In this document: piece after piece, positions 25,675-34,829 of the stretch
Layout of the letters: each line of letters opens with the position of its first letter
Numbering within the stretch: the stretch's first letter is position 1
Source of the DNA: Aestuariispira insulae
GTDB taxonomy: Bacteria; Pseudomonadota; Alphaproteobacteria; UBA8366; Aestuariispiraceae
DNA length: 64,000 bases
Direction: 5' to 3'
NCBI RefSeq assembly: GCF_003385955.1
Contig: NZ_QRDW01000013.1
Location: 1 to 64,000, forward strand
Position numbers and translations under genes: made by a program
The notes under the pieces: generated by a model
Seen by the model: the letters and a program-made list of their open reading frames with translations, nothing else
The model's database searches: none
Told to the model about the DNA's origin: nothing

Positions 25675-25902
25675 TCAGATGCGGGCAACGAAACCTTCGA
25701 TGTCACCGCGGCTGAGGCCGATATCTTCCAGCTGACGATCGCTCAGCGCTTGCAGCTGACGACGGGTCTGGTGACGCTGGTAAGCAAGGGAAACTTTGTC
25801 AGCGATTTTCAGTGCGGCATTGCCGACCATCAGGCCAAAACGCTGCAGCTGTTCTGCAACCGGGGAAGCGGAACCGTAGTTTTCATAAGTAAAAGCAGCC
25901 AT
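25675..25902 (-). CDS. DUF1127 small protein
   Basis: 75 residues. The C-terminal DUF1127 signature is clear: RRQLQALSDRQLEDIGLSRGDIEGFV. Proteins of this family in alphaproteobacteria are small, basic and often stress- or phosphate-responsive, and some influence RNA turnover or respiration. GGAG precedes ATG 25902, and the gene has its own terminator, so it is a short, probably highly expressed single transcript. Confidence 0.88.
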   Translation of the reverse strand: MAAFTYENYGSASPVAEQLQRFGLMVGNAALKIADKVSLAYQRHQTRRQLQALSDRQLEDIGLSRGDIEGFVARI

Positions 25903-26088
25903 GATCTTAACTCCATCTGGGCTCTATCGCCGGGGGGCCTCTCTTGAGGTCTCAAGGGCCTCGCCTCTCGGCATGTCGTTGTCTGTTGACCTCTATGTAG
26001 TCCCGGATGAAAAAAAAGAAACGCGCTAAAAAATCAGCCCCGGCATGCAGAAAACGCATGGCTTGTCATAATGCTGTAACCCGCTGTG

Positions 26089-26583
26089 TCACTGGGATAG
26101 CAGATCCAACCAATGGCGGATGCGGTTTTCATTCACGCCAAAATCACTGCGCCCGTAATGGGAGCGGCTATAAATGGCCAATGTCGATTTCCCGTCTGCC
26201 AGGTCGAAAAAGCAAACTGTGATACTGTCTGGGAAACGCATCCAATAGGATCGCTGAACAAAATGATAGAGCAGGTTTTCCGGATCCGCCGCGATCGTTT
26301 CCACCCTTGGCTGGTCCTTAATCATCGCCAGCCATCGGTCACGCAGGGCTGTCGCCGTCATCTCAAACACCGGACTTTCCAGATCGACCGGTGCCGAACA
26401 AAGCCCCGCCGGGCAGACCAGGAATTGATTGGGTCTGTCGGATCGCTCCAGGGTTCTGAAATCAATGGATGCCGTCACCGGTTTTGCAAAAACCAGATCC
26501 AACAGCCGCTCACGCCCGAATAGTACCGCCAGCACAAGGGACAGAACCATCAAACCTGTCAGGATTTTCGGCATCATCGCCAT
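26089..26583 (-). CDS. DUF1499 family membrane-anchored protein
   Basis: 164 residues. One N-terminal transmembrane segment (about residues 5-22) is followed by a DUF1499-like domain: RSDRPNQFLVCPAGLCSAPVDLESPVFEM, then the RFPDSITVCFFDLADGKSTLAIYSRSHYGRSDFGVN core. The Cys pair in CPAGLC is typical of the family. Its function is unknown. The gene starts five bases after the stop of the GMC oxidoreductase and is probably cotranscribed with it. Confidence 0.75.
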   Translation of the reverse strand: MAMMPKILTGLMVLSLVLAVLFGRERLLDLVFAKPVTASIDFRTLERSDRPNQFLVCPAGLCSAPVDLESPVFEMTATALRDRWLAMIKDQPRVETIAADPENLLYHFVQRSYWMRFPDSITVCFFDLADGKSTLAIYSRSHYGRSDFGVNENRIRHWLDLLSQ

Positions 26584-26587
26584 CCGA

Positions 26588-28204
26588 TCAGCCCTTTCGG
26601 TCGGCCAGGATCATATCGCTGGCCTTTTCCGCGATCATCATGGTCGGCGCATTGGTATTGCCCGACGTGATCGTCGGCATAACAGAGGCATCCACCACCC
26701 GCAGGCCTTCCACCCCATGCAGTTTCAAGTCGGCCCCGACCACGGCCATGGGGTCTGAGCCCATCTTACAGGTGCAGGTGGGGTGGAAGATTGTGGTGCC
26801 GATGTCCCCTGCCGCCTGGGCCAGCTCCTCCTCGGTCTGGAGGGCAGAACCCGGCAGATATTCTTCCGGCGCATAGCGCTGGAACGCCGGGCGTGCGCAG
26901 ATCCGCCTGGCCCATCGGATCGCTTCCGCCGCAACCCGCCGGTCACCGGGCGTGGCGAGATAGTTGGGCGCGATTTCCGGGGCGCTGAATGGATCCTTAT
27001 CAGCCAACCGCACGGTGCCGCGCGATTCCGGGCGCAGGTTGCAGACAGAGGCCGTGATCGCCGGGAATTTATGTAGCGGATCCCCCAGTTTATCGGTGGA
27101 AAGAGGCTGAACATGAAACTCCAGATCCGGCGTTTCCAGCCCGGGATCACTCTTGGCAAAGGCCCCCATCTGGCTGGGCGCCATAGTCAGTGGCCCGCGT
27201 TTGAACAGAAAATAGTTCAGCCCGATCCCCGCCTTTGTCAGCGGATTATGGGTCATTTCATTCAAGGTGCGCACATTCTTGACCTTAAAGACGGACCGAA
27301 TCTGCAAGTGATCTTGCAAATTCGCCCCGACCCCCGGCAGATCATGCCGCGGCTCTATGCCCATGGCCTGAAGATGATCGCCGGGACCAATGCCGGAGCG
27401 CATCAATATCACCGGCGAAGCCACAGCTCCGGCCGACAGGATCAATTCCCCCTTGGCCTGTGCCCTGGCTTGTGCCCCCTTGATTGAAAGGCTGACGCCG
27501 GTGGCGCGCCGGCCCGCATCATCAAACAGGATATTGTGAACATGGGCCCCGGTCTGGATGGTCAGGTTGGGCCGATGACGCACCGGATCCAGGAAAGCGC
27601 GCGCCGCACTCCATCTCCTGCCCTGATGCTGATTGACCTCGAAATAGCCGACCCCTTCGTTATTGCCCCGGTTGAAATCCGGCGCATGGGGCAGGCCCGC
27701 CTCCCGGGCCGCTTCCATGAAGGTATCAAGGACCTCCCAGGACAGGCGCTGTTGGCCGACCCGTAATTCGCCCTCCGCACCATGCAGGTCATCGGCCCCT
27801 TTATGATAATATTCCTGGCGCTTGAAATAGGGCAGCACATCCGACCAGCCCCAGCCCGCATTGCCCATCTGGGCCCAGCCGTCATAATCGCGCGCCTGAC
27901 CGCGCATGTAGATCATGCCATTGATGGAAGAGCAGCCGCCCAGCACCTTGCCTCGCGGATAGGTCAGCACACGGCCATTCAACCCCTTTTCCGCTACGGT
28001 CTTGAACATCCAATCGGTACGCGGATTATTGATGGTAAAGAGATAACCGGCCGGGATGTCGATCCAGAAATAATCGTCTTTCCCGCCCGCCTCCAACAGC
28101 AGCACCCGGATATCGGGATCGGCGCTCAACCGATTGGCCAGCACACAGCCCGCTGAGCCGGCGCCCGCAATGATGTAATCATAATCCCCTAGATCCACTG
28201 CCAT
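26588..28204 (-). CDS. GMC-family FAD oxidoreductase (choline/alcohol dehydrogenase-like)
   Basis: 538 residues. It has the FAD motif YIIAGAGSAGCVLANRLS, the GMC signature 1 (RGKVLGGCSSINGMIYMRG), signature 2 (GAVASPVILMRSGIGPG) and the C-terminal VVDASVMPTITSGNTNAPTMMIAEKASD with the catalytic His in FHPTCTCKMG. Members oxidise primary alcohols such as choline or short-chain alcohols to aldehydes. I chose ATG 28204 (GGGGGCGG upstream). With the nearby Rieske oxygenase, DAO oxidase and AraC regulator, a quaternary-amine pathway is possible, but no substrate can be read from the sequence. Confidence 0.9.
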   Translation of the reverse strand: MAVDLGDYDYIIAGAGSAGCVLANRLSADPDIRVLLLEAGGKDDYFWIDIPAGYLFTINNPRTDWMFKTVAEKGLNGRVLTYPRGKVLGGCSSINGMIYMRGQARDYDGWAQMGNAGWGWSDVLPYFKRQEYYHKGADDLHGAEGELRVGQQRLSWEVLDTFMEAAREAGLPHAPDFNRGNNEGVGYFEVNQHQGRRWSAARAFLDPVRHRPNLTIQTGAHVHNILFDDAGRRATGVSLSIKGAQARAQAKGELILSAGAVASPVILMRSGIGPGDHLQAMGIEPRHDLPGVGANLQDHLQIRSVFKVKNVRTLNEMTHNPLTKAGIGLNYFLFKRGPLTMAPSQMGAFAKSDPGLETPDLEFHVQPLSTDKLGDPLHKFPAITASVCNLRPESRGTVRLADKDPFSAPEIAPNYLATPGDRRVAAEAIRWARRICARPAFQRYAPEEYLPGSALQTEEELAQAAGDIGTTIFHPTCTCKMGSDPMAVVGADLKLHGVEGLRVVDASVMPTITSGNTNAPTMMIAEKASDMILADRKG

Positions 28205-28270
28205 TAACCGCCCCCTGCTTTTCAACCATCACCCATTTTCCGTTTCTTGCGAAACATTCTTGGTCAGGTC

Positions 28271-29215
28271 TCAAAGAAAGGCAACAAGCTTGGCCGCCAG
28301 GACTAGAAAAAGCGGGATGGATATCAGCGAGATAAGTGTTTGCAGGGTGGTTGAGGCGGCATAAAGCTCCGCATCGCCCCCCATCTGGCGGGCCAGGACA
28401 TAGCCATTCATTGCCGTCGGCACCGCCGCGCATAAAACCGCGACCTCCAGAGCGTCACCGCGCAGGCCGAAGAACACCGCTGCCCCACCCACCACCAGTG
28501 GGGTCAGCCCCAGCTTGATCAGACTGCTGACCCAGATGCCGCCCGACGGATTGACCAGATGGCGCACCTTGAGCCCCGCGCCAATACAAAGCAGCCCCGC
28601 CCCCAGGGCCGACCGGCCCAGCAGATCCATCAGGGTCAGAACCGGGTCCCAGACCGGGATATGCAGGCGGTTCAGGAGCAAACCACCGACACAACCCAGC
28701 AGAATGGGATTTTTGATAATGTTGAGCGCAATGCGCCCGGCCGATGGCGGCTCGTTGGAGGAATAGGCCGCCAGGACAAAGATACAAGCTATATTGATGA
28801 TCGGCACCAGCACCGCCATGGCCACCGCCACCAGCGCGATCCCCTGCTCGTCAAACAGTTTGAGCACGATCGCCAGCGCAATGAAACCGTTCCAGCGCAC
28901 AGACGTCTGAAAGACAGAGGTGAAGGCCGCGCCATCCAGCCCCATGCCCCGGATGAAAACCGGCTTCAGCGCGAAGGCTAGGATGCCCATGATGATGCTT
29001 GCGGTCAGCATCGCACCCGCCATACCGCCCAGCGGCACATTGTCCAGATCCGCCCCCACCATGGTCTTGGCCAGCATCATCGGGAAGAACAGCCAGTAAC
29101 AGACCTTGTTCAAACCGTCCCACTGATTTTCCGGCACAATGCCCTGGCGCCGCAGGACCAAGCCCAGGCCGATCAGGGCAAAAACAGGCAACAGGCTTTC
29201 AGCGATGGCGAGCAT
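28271..29215 (-). CDS. AEC-family permease (auxin efflux carrier-like)
   Basis: 314 residues, with hydrophobic segments throughout. The pattern LLPVFALIGLGLVLRRQGI, NIIKNPILLGCVGGLLLNRL and AAVPTAMNGYVLARQMGGD...ASTTLQTLISLISIPLFL is that of the AEC family, ten-helix secondary transporters moving organic acids or amino acid derivatives. It lies upstream of the GMC gene on the same strand, so it may bring in or export a related metabolite. Confidence 0.85.
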   Translation of the reverse strand: MLAIAESLLPVFALIGLGLVLRRQGIVPENQWDGLNKVCYWLFFPMMLAKTMVGADLDNVPLGGMAGAMLTASIIMGILAFALKPVFIRGMGLDGAAFTSVFQTSVRWNGFIALAIVLKLFDEQGIALVAVAMAVLVPIINIACIFVLAAYSSNEPPSAGRIALNIIKNPILLGCVGGLLLNRLHIPVWDPVLTLMDLLGRSALGAGLLCIGAGLKVRHLVNPSGGIWVSSLIKLGLTPLVVGGAAVFFGLRGDALEVAVLCAAVPTAMNGYVLARQMGGDAELYAASTTLQTLISLISIPLFLVLAAKLVAFL

Positions 29216-29300
29216 GACGGATTTCCAGAAAGGTATATCGAAGGATAACCATTAGAGTCAGTTTGCATGGACGGCACAACCAGACAGCAGGGCTTATCAG

Positions 29301-30692
29301 TTATGACGAGGCCTCATCAATGCGACGCATGGCGCGCTTGAGGAAGGTTTCCGCCGGATCGGGACCGGCCAACAATTCCATCAATCGTGCGATCATAATC
29401 ACATGGGACCTGGCCCGTGCAATATATTCATCCGGCACATTGGTGATCTGCGATAACAGGCTGTCACTGTAAAGATGGATTTCGTCAACAATGTCTTTGG
29501 TCACTGCCTGGATCGCGGCATTGACCCCGATCCGCTCGCCCAGGCGGGCAACATCACGGATGGCCATGGCCCGCGCCTCGGCAAATTCATAAGCGTCCAT
29601 ATCCGGATCCTCGCGCAGATCCGCCTTCGAGACCATTGTACGACCGCTTTGAACCTTCCTGGATTTGAGCGCTGTAAAGATATCGCGCCTCGCGGACCTC
29701 AACAGGCCATTGTCGATGGCCGCGCTGACGCGCCGCTTGGTCTCCAGCATCCGCTGGCCCCAACTGCCTTCCCGCTTGATATCCAGACTTTCCACGACGG
29801 CCAGATAGGCCTCAGAAAATTCCCGGGTCAGTTTCACAATCTCTGCCGCACCGCCTTCCGTGCCGCAGGCCGCCTCCATATCCGTCGCATAGCGGTCCAG
29901 ATCGTTGAGGATTTCGTCTCCGACAATGGCCAAATCCGTGAGGCTGGCCAGCGTATCCTGGCCATCCCGGCACAGTGATCGCACCACCTTCAGAATATCC
30001 GCCTCATGCAGCAGACGGCGCATCATGGCAATGATCAGCCAGGATTCATGGCCGGGCCGTTGCTCTGCAATCCGATGATATGCCTCCAGGATTAGGGAGG
30101 CCTGGTCACGGGTCAGGGTCAAGGCCGGGGCCGGCGCGATCGCCATCTTCAGGGCCTCAATCTCCGGTGCAATCGCCACAAGAACCAACATTTCGCGGAT
30201 ATCCTCCAGGCGACGCGTGCCGCCCAGATGTTTCGCCAGTGCCTGGCCTGCCTGTTTGTCGGCAAAGGCTTCTTCAAGTTTATCCTCGGTCAGCCGCACC
30301 GCTGCCCGCCAAAGGGCGGCACGGGCTTTTTCCGCCTCTTCCGGCGGCCCATATTCCAGGGCCTCTTCATACCGCAGGCAGACCCGGGAATGATCCTCAC
30401 CGCCGACCTCTCGCAACCAGTTCCAAACCGGCCGGATGGACTTGCGCGAAATGCGCGCCGGTTCCTTGACATCAGGATCGCGATCAGTGAGCAGATCCTC
30501 GAACGGATCGCAAAATCCCTGGATCACCCGATCGCGATGCTCACGCTTTTTCTTGCCGACCATTTCCCGCCGCAGCAGAGACAGGACCAGCGCATCCTCT
30601 TCGTTCAGGCTGTCGGAAGCTTCCAGCGCCTTGCCAAGTTCGGCCTTTTGCGCATCACTCAAGCCGGAGAGCATCTCCTGCAGCGCCGCCAT
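29301..30692 (-). CDS. Conserved-looking protein of unknown function, gene B of a pair
   Basis: 463 residues, soluble, predominantly helical and charged, with no signal peptide or membrane span. I see no catalytic motif; the sequence resembles a helical repeat or scaffold (for example PEIEALKMAIAPAPALTL, RKVQSGRTMVSKADLREDP, ARSHVIMIARLMELLAG). I chose ATG 30692; a TTG at 30713 is possible, with GAGGGA upstream. It starts shortly after the stop of the 377-residue frame upstream (30720), so the two are a tight operon and probably act together. Confidence 0.6.
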   Translation of the reverse strand: MAALQEMLSGLSDAQKAELGKALEASDSLNEEDALVLSLLRREMVGKKKREHRDRVIQGFCDPFEDLLTDRDPDVKEPARISRKSIRPVWNWLREVGGEDHSRVCLRYEEALEYGPPEEAEKARAALWRAAVRLTEDKLEEAFADKQAGQALAKHLGGTRRLEDIREMLVLVAIAPEIEALKMAIAPAPALTLTRDQASLILEAYHRIAEQRPGHESWLIIAMMRRLLHEADILKVVRSLCRDGQDTLASLTDLAIVGDEILNDLDRYATDMEAACGTEGGAAEIVKLTREFSEAYLAVVESLDIKREGSWGQRMLETKRRVSAAIDNGLLRSARRDIFTALKSRKVQSGRTMVSKADLREDPDMDAYEFAEARAMAIRDVARLGERIGVNAAIQAVTKDIVDEIHLYSDSLLSQITNVPDEYIARARSHVIMIARLMELLAGPDPAETFLKRAMRRIDEASS

Positions 30693-30719
30693 TTTTCCCG
30701 AAACACGGCTCAAACCCGG

Positions 30720-31838
30720 CTATCCCTCTTCCACCTGCATGCCATCCAGCTTATCAAGAAGCTCCTTATCCACATTTTCCTTGCGGACCATGGTCGCGCT
30801 GTCCGACCAGATCCGCTGTTGCCGGCGATATTCATGCCAGACATGTTTCTGTTCCGGGTTTAAAACCTCCTCCGGCAGGATCGGCAGGCTCTGTACCAGG
30901 GTCGCCACCACCGCGCGCTGGCGACTGCGGGTATCTCCCCAAACCTCCTCCCACAATGTGAGAATGCGCTCCCAACCATCCAGGATCCAGCTGATCCGGT
31001 CAATTTCCTTGCGGATCTCGTCTTCCTGATCCCGCCAGTTAATCAGCATTTCCTCCATCCGGTTGGCACGGCCCATGGCCGCCTTCACCTCTTTTAAGGC
31101 AAAACGCCTGGTCATCGCCGCCGCATCGGCAATCTGCATCGCCATGGAAGCCGTATAGGCGGGCTCCTCCGCCATCCATTCGTTGAGATCCTGGATAAGG
31201 TCCCCCAGCCCCTGTATCCGCCGGGCCAGAAAACCTTTCCGGGACCCATCCGGCGTGCCGAGCGACAATGCCAGCTGACCCCAGGTCTCCAGACGTTTGA
31301 TGACATCACCCGGGCTGGCATTGGCCTCACGCGCGAAAGACGACAGTCCATTCTTGGCCCGGTCCAAGGCGCCGGGCCGGATCAGATCCACCAGGGACAT
31401 ATTGCGCGTTGCATCCCCCGCCAGTTGCTTAAGCGCCTCCACAATCAGCGACAGATGGGTCATGGTGGCGGTTTCCTCATCCTCCATGATCAAGCGGGCC
31501 GCACGTTTGGCTGCCACAGGCCCGTCGAACCCCTCTTTTTGCAGCAATAGGCAGATGTCGCGGATATTGAAGGGATTGGGGCGGCGAACACGGTCCAGTT
31601 TTTCAAGCAAAGACCGGTCATGCAGTGAGAGGCTGATCACCTCGGGAAAAGCAGGCCACGGAACAACATAGGTGCCGCGGCTGCCGGACAGGCCTGGAAG
31701 CAATGCTTCGCGAACCCCTTCTTCGGTCACCCGCACCCGGGCAAAATACACCACCCGCGTGGTCAAGGACAACGACACGCCCCGATGTGCAAATGTCGGC
31801 GGCAGTGCGATATCTTCCGCAACGATTGGATTTTCCAT
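30720..31838 (-). CDS. Conserved-looking protein of unknown function, gene A of a pair
   Basis: 372 residues, soluble, helical, Arg/Glu-rich (for example DRVRRPNPFNIRDICLLLQKEGFDGPVAAKRAARLIMEDEE and WRDQEDEIRKEIDRISWILDGWERILTLWEEVWGD). The DISCRETE features are Trp-rich helices in the C-terminal half and no recognisable enzyme motif. I chose ATG 31838; the strong GGGGAGG lies 14 bases upstream, so a TTG or GTG at 31850-31853 cannot be ruled out, although those are too close to it. It is first in a two-gene operon, 300 bases from the divergent AraC-type regulator. Confidence 0.58.
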   Translation of the reverse strand: MENPIVAEDIALPPTFAHRGVSLSLTTRVVYFARVRVTEEGVREALLPGLSGSRGTYVVPWPAFPEVISLSLHDRSLLEKLDRVRRPNPFNIRDICLLLQKEGFDGPVAAKRAARLIMEDEETATMTHLSLIVEALKQLAGDATRNMSLVDLIRPGALDRAKNGLSSFAREANASPGDVIKRLETWGQLALSLGTPDGSRKGFLARRIQGLGDLIQDLNEWMAEEPAYTASMAMQIADAAAMTRRFALKEVKAAMGRANRMEEMLINWRDQEDEIRKEIDRISWILDGWERILTLWEEVWGDTRSRQRAVVATLVQSLPILPEEVLNPEQKHVWHEYRRQQRIWSDSATMVRKENVDKELLDKLDGMQVEEG

Positions 31839-31853
31839 GCCCTGGTACAACAC

Positions 31854-32155
31854 CTCCCCGCGGAGAACTTTAGACCAATCATTAACACAGACCAGTAAAA
31901 ATATAATTATTTACAGAAAAAACGGCCTTTGACAAAATCGTAATGTCGTATCGGTGGCATATAAGGTCGGACAGAAGATAGGAATTTTTCCGCTTTTTCG
32001 CGAAAATTTGGCTCACAAGACGCCGTTTTCCGCCATTTCCACCCGAAAGCATCCAGTGCTTTCCCGGTCGCGCTCCCCGATCCGACCATATTGCGCGGCA
32101 AACCCTAGAAGCGTCCATAAAAACAGGTAGTTGTCACGGATGGGGATATGTTCCA
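31854..32155. other. Divergent promoter region, no gene
   Basis: About 300 bases between the divergent unknown operon and the GlxA-type regulator. The left half is AT-rich and contains TTGACA on the plus strand (about 31929-31934) without a good partner -10. I see no small gene or RNA structure here. Confidence 0.45.
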
Positions 32156-33148
32156 ATGGTGATCGTCAACAAACACCGCGAAGAGAGCGGTGCCCAGGGC
32201 CGCAAGCGTGTGGGCATTTTGATGCTGCCCCATTTCCAGGGGTCGGTCTTGCAGGGGATTCTTGATCCCATTGTCTGGGTGAACAAATTATTCAACCGCT
32301 ATGAATATAAAACCGCCCTGATCTCCTTCAATGGCAGCGCGGTCACAAGCTGGCACGGGTTCGACACTCCCGTTCAATATTCCATCTGGGATGCCCCCAA
32401 ACTGGACAGCCTGATTGTCATTGGCGAATCCAACCTCACCCATTATTCCCAGGCCCAACTGCAATCCTGGCTGCGCTTCCTCGGCCGCCAGGACATTCGG
32501 ATCGGCGCCATCGGTTATGCCGTCATGACCTTGGCCGAAGCCGGACTTTACAACGGCCATAAATGCACCGCCCATTGGAGCCAGCATGCCAGCGTGGTGG
32601 AACGGTTCGAAGAGGTGGATGTGGTGCCGGATCTCTTTGTGTTTGACCGCAATCGGTTTTCCTGTGCGGGTGGCGTTGCCACCTTTGACCTGATGTTATC
32701 CATCATCCGGGAGGATCTCGACAGCGACATCGCCCGGCGCTGTGCCAATTTCTTCAATCACGACCGGATCCGCAGCGGCTCGGAGCCCCAGCGCCTGCCC
32801 CACAATGTCACGGCCAGCTACCCCAATGTGAAGATCCAGCGCGCGATCAATATCATCAATGAAGAGATTGGCAATCCACCCACCCTGACCGAACTCAGCA
32901 AGCGGGTCGGCGTCTCCCGACGCCATTTGGAGCGCCTGTTCGCCAAGCATCTGGGCAAGACATTGCGCAATTATGTGGTCGAAACCCAGCTATGGCGCGC
33001 CTATGACTTGCTGGTTAACACCTCTATGTCGATCACCCAGATATCCTATGCCACGGGTTTTAGCTCAGCATCGCTCTTTTCCAAGCATTTCAAGATGATG
33101 TATGGCCAGAGCCCGAGCAAGATGCGCGAAGACAGCATCATCGGCTGA
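32156..33148 (+). CDS. GlxA-type transcriptional regulator (DJ-1/PfpI plus AraC)
   Basis: 330 residues. The N-terminal half is a DJ-1/PfpI-like (class I amidotransferase-like) domain, and the C-terminal half has two AraC helix-turn-helix motifs (LTELSKRVGVSRRHLERLFAKHLGKT and ITQISYATGFSSASLFSKHFKMMYGQSPS). This architecture is that of GlxA/CdhR/GbdR regulators of carnitine, betaine and arginine catabolism. The nucleophile elbow position, where many members have Cys, reads GAIGYAVMTLAEAG here, so it binds a ligand rather than catalysing. The divergent operon or the downstream genes may be its targets. Confidence 0.87.
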   Translation: MVIVNKHREESGAQGRKRVGILMLPHFQGSVLQGILDPIVWVNKLFNRYEYKTALISFNGSAVTSWHGFDTPVQYSIWDAPKLDSLIVIGESNLTHYSQAQLQSWLRFLGRQDIRIGAIGYAVMTLAEAGLYNGHKCTAHWSQHASVVERFEEVDVVPDLFVFDRNRFSCAGGVATFDLMLSIIREDLDSDIARRCANFFNHDRIRSGSEPQRLPHNVTASYPNVKIQRAINIINEEIGNPPTLTELSKRVGVSRRHLERLFAKHLGKTLRNYVVETQLWRAYDLLVNTSMSITQISYATGFSSASLFSKHFKMMYGQSPSKMREDSIIG

Positions 33149-33181
33149 CGCGGACACCTTTATTAAGAACCAATCGGAAAC

Positions 33182-33204
33182 AATCGGTTTCTTTTTGACC
33201 GATT
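33182..33204. promoter_or_regulatory. Inverted repeat upstream of the CDGSH/glutamate-synthase gene
   Basis: AATCGGT (33182-33188) and ACCGATT (33198-33204) form a seven-base dyad with a nine-base spacer. A further AATCGG lies at 33172-33177 and a CATTCGG just downstream. The cluster suggests an operator, about 85-105 bases before the start at 33288. The cognate regulator is unknown. Confidence 0.4.
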
Positions 33205-33287
33205 TATTTCCGACATTCGGTTAATCTACAATGATCCTGTCGAGAAACCGGGGCCTGCCCCGCCTTACACCAGAACAGGATCAGGAC

Positions 33288-34826
33288 ATGGACAAACCCG
33301 TAATCGCAGACCGCAAACCAAAAGCGGTTACACTCAACGCCGGAGAAGACTATTTCTTTTGCCGATGTGGGCGCTCGTCAAACCAGCCTTTTTGCGACGG
33401 CTCACATCGCGGCACCAGTTTCACCCCTCAAAAATTTTCCGTTGATGAAGATGGCAAGGCCCATCTCTGTATGTGCAAACATAGTAAGAACCAGCCGTTT
33501 TGCGACGGCACCCATGCAAAGCTGCCAAAGGAGATCGACGCGCTCCCGCAAACCGCGACGAGCAACAGCGAAGCGATTCCGACTGCAGAAGAGCCTACGG
33601 TGGCGGAAATCCACGAACTTGCGAAAAACGGCTTAAAGAACCTGGGCCATCATGGAGAAATGGCTGCCATGGGGGTCCCTCGAAACCTGCTTCCGGACTG
33701 GAATGACATCCAGATTATAACGGCCCAAATGGCCACCAAACCATTGATGGAAGAAGCCGATGTCGGCACCGGCCTTGTCATCGGCCCAAACGCCCGAAAA
33801 CCTATGGAGCTGAAGATCCCGCTGTTCGTTTCGGACATGAGTTTCGGCGCCCTTTCAGAAGAGGCCAAAACCGCCCTGGCCAAAGGGGCTGAGCTGGCAG
33901 GGACGGGGATCTGCTCCGGTGAGGGCGGGATGCTGGCTGAAGAACAGAGAGCCAACAGCCGCTACTTTTATGAACTGGCTTCTGCGCAATTCGGATTTGA
34001 TATGGAAAAGCTAGCCAATGTACAGGCCTTCCACTTCAAGGGCGGCCAGGGTGCCAAGACCGGCACCGGTGGCCATTTACCAGGCGCGAAAGTAACGGAG
34101 AAAATTGCCCAGGTGCGTGGCCTAAAAGCTGGCCAGGACGCCATTTCGCCACCAACCTTCCGGGATCTTCACACACCCGCCGATTTCAGAAAACTGGCGG
34201 ATGAAGTCCGTGAAACCACTGGCGGAATACCAATCGGATTCAAACTTTCAGCCAACCATATCGAAGCGGATATCGCTTTCGCCCTGAAAGCGAGCGCTGA
34301 CTATATCATCCTGGACGGCCGAGGCGGCGGTACCGGTGCAGCCCCTTTGTTGTTCCGTGACCATATTTCCGTCCCGACTATTCCAGCGCTGGCCCGCGCC
34401 CGGCATTATCTGGATCACGTCGGCCGGCCGGATGTCACCCTGATCATAACCGGTGGGCTGCGCACGGCACCCGATTTCATCAAGGCCATGGCCCTGGGAG
34501 CCGATGGAGTGGCATTGGCAAATTCAGCCATGCAGGCCGTGGGATGCATCGCGGCAAGGATGTGCAATACCAACAATTGTCCGGTCGGCATCGCCACCCA
34601 GAAACCGGCATTACGGGAAAAGCTTTTGGTGGAACCCGCCGCCCGTCAACTGGCAAACTTCCTCGAATCTTCAGTGGAATTGATGCAAGTGATGGCGCGG
34701 GCCTGCGGCCATCGCCACCTCAGCGGTTTTAACAGGCAGGACATCGCCACTTTCCACCGGGATATGGCGGATCTATCAGGCATCAGCTTCTCAGGCTTTG
34801 AAAGCGCACGCCCCATACCGGCCTGA
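33288..34826 (+). CDS. Double CDGSH iron-sulfur domain fused to a glutamate-synthase-type FMN domain
   Basis: 512 residues. Two CDGSH motifs open the protein: Cys25, Cys27, Cys36, His40 and Cys61, Cys63, Cys72, His76, each expected to hold a 2Fe-2S cluster with one His ligand. After a linker comes a glutamate-synthase central/FMN barrel (KIPLFVSDMSFGALSEEAK, FKGGQGAKTGTGGHLPG, FKLSANHIEADIAFALKASAD, GGLRTAPDFIKAMALGADGV) ending in CNTNNCPVGIATQ, the 3Fe-4S cluster motif of glutamate synthases. There is no amidotransferase domain. It probably performs an FMN-dependent redox or ammonia-dependent synthase reaction, with CDGSH domains passing electrons. ATG 33288 follows AGGA. Confidence 0.85.
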   Translation: MDKPVIADRKPKAVTLNAGEDYFFCRCGRSSNQPFCDGSHRGTSFTPQKFSVDEDGKAHLCMCKHSKNQPFCDGTHAKLPKEIDALPQTATSNSEAIPTAEEPTVAEIHELAKNGLKNLGHHGEMAAMGVPRNLLPDWNDIQIITAQMATKPLMEEADVGTGLVIGPNARKPMELKIPLFVSDMSFGALSEEAKTALAKGAELAGTGICSGEGGMLAEEQRANSRYFYELASAQFGFDMEKLANVQAFHFKGGQGAKTGTGGHLPGAKVTEKIAQVRGLKAGQDAISPPTFRDLHTPADFRKLADEVRETTGGIPIGFKLSANHIEADIAFALKASADYIILDGRGGGTGAAPLLFRDHISVPTIPALARARHYLDHVGRPDVTLIITGGLRTAPDFIKAMALGADGVALANSAMQAVGCIAARMCNTNNCPVGIATQKPALREKLLVEPAARQLANFLESSVELMQVMARACGHRHLSGFNRQDIATFHRDMADLSGISFSGFESARPIPA

Positions 34827-34829
34827 GCA

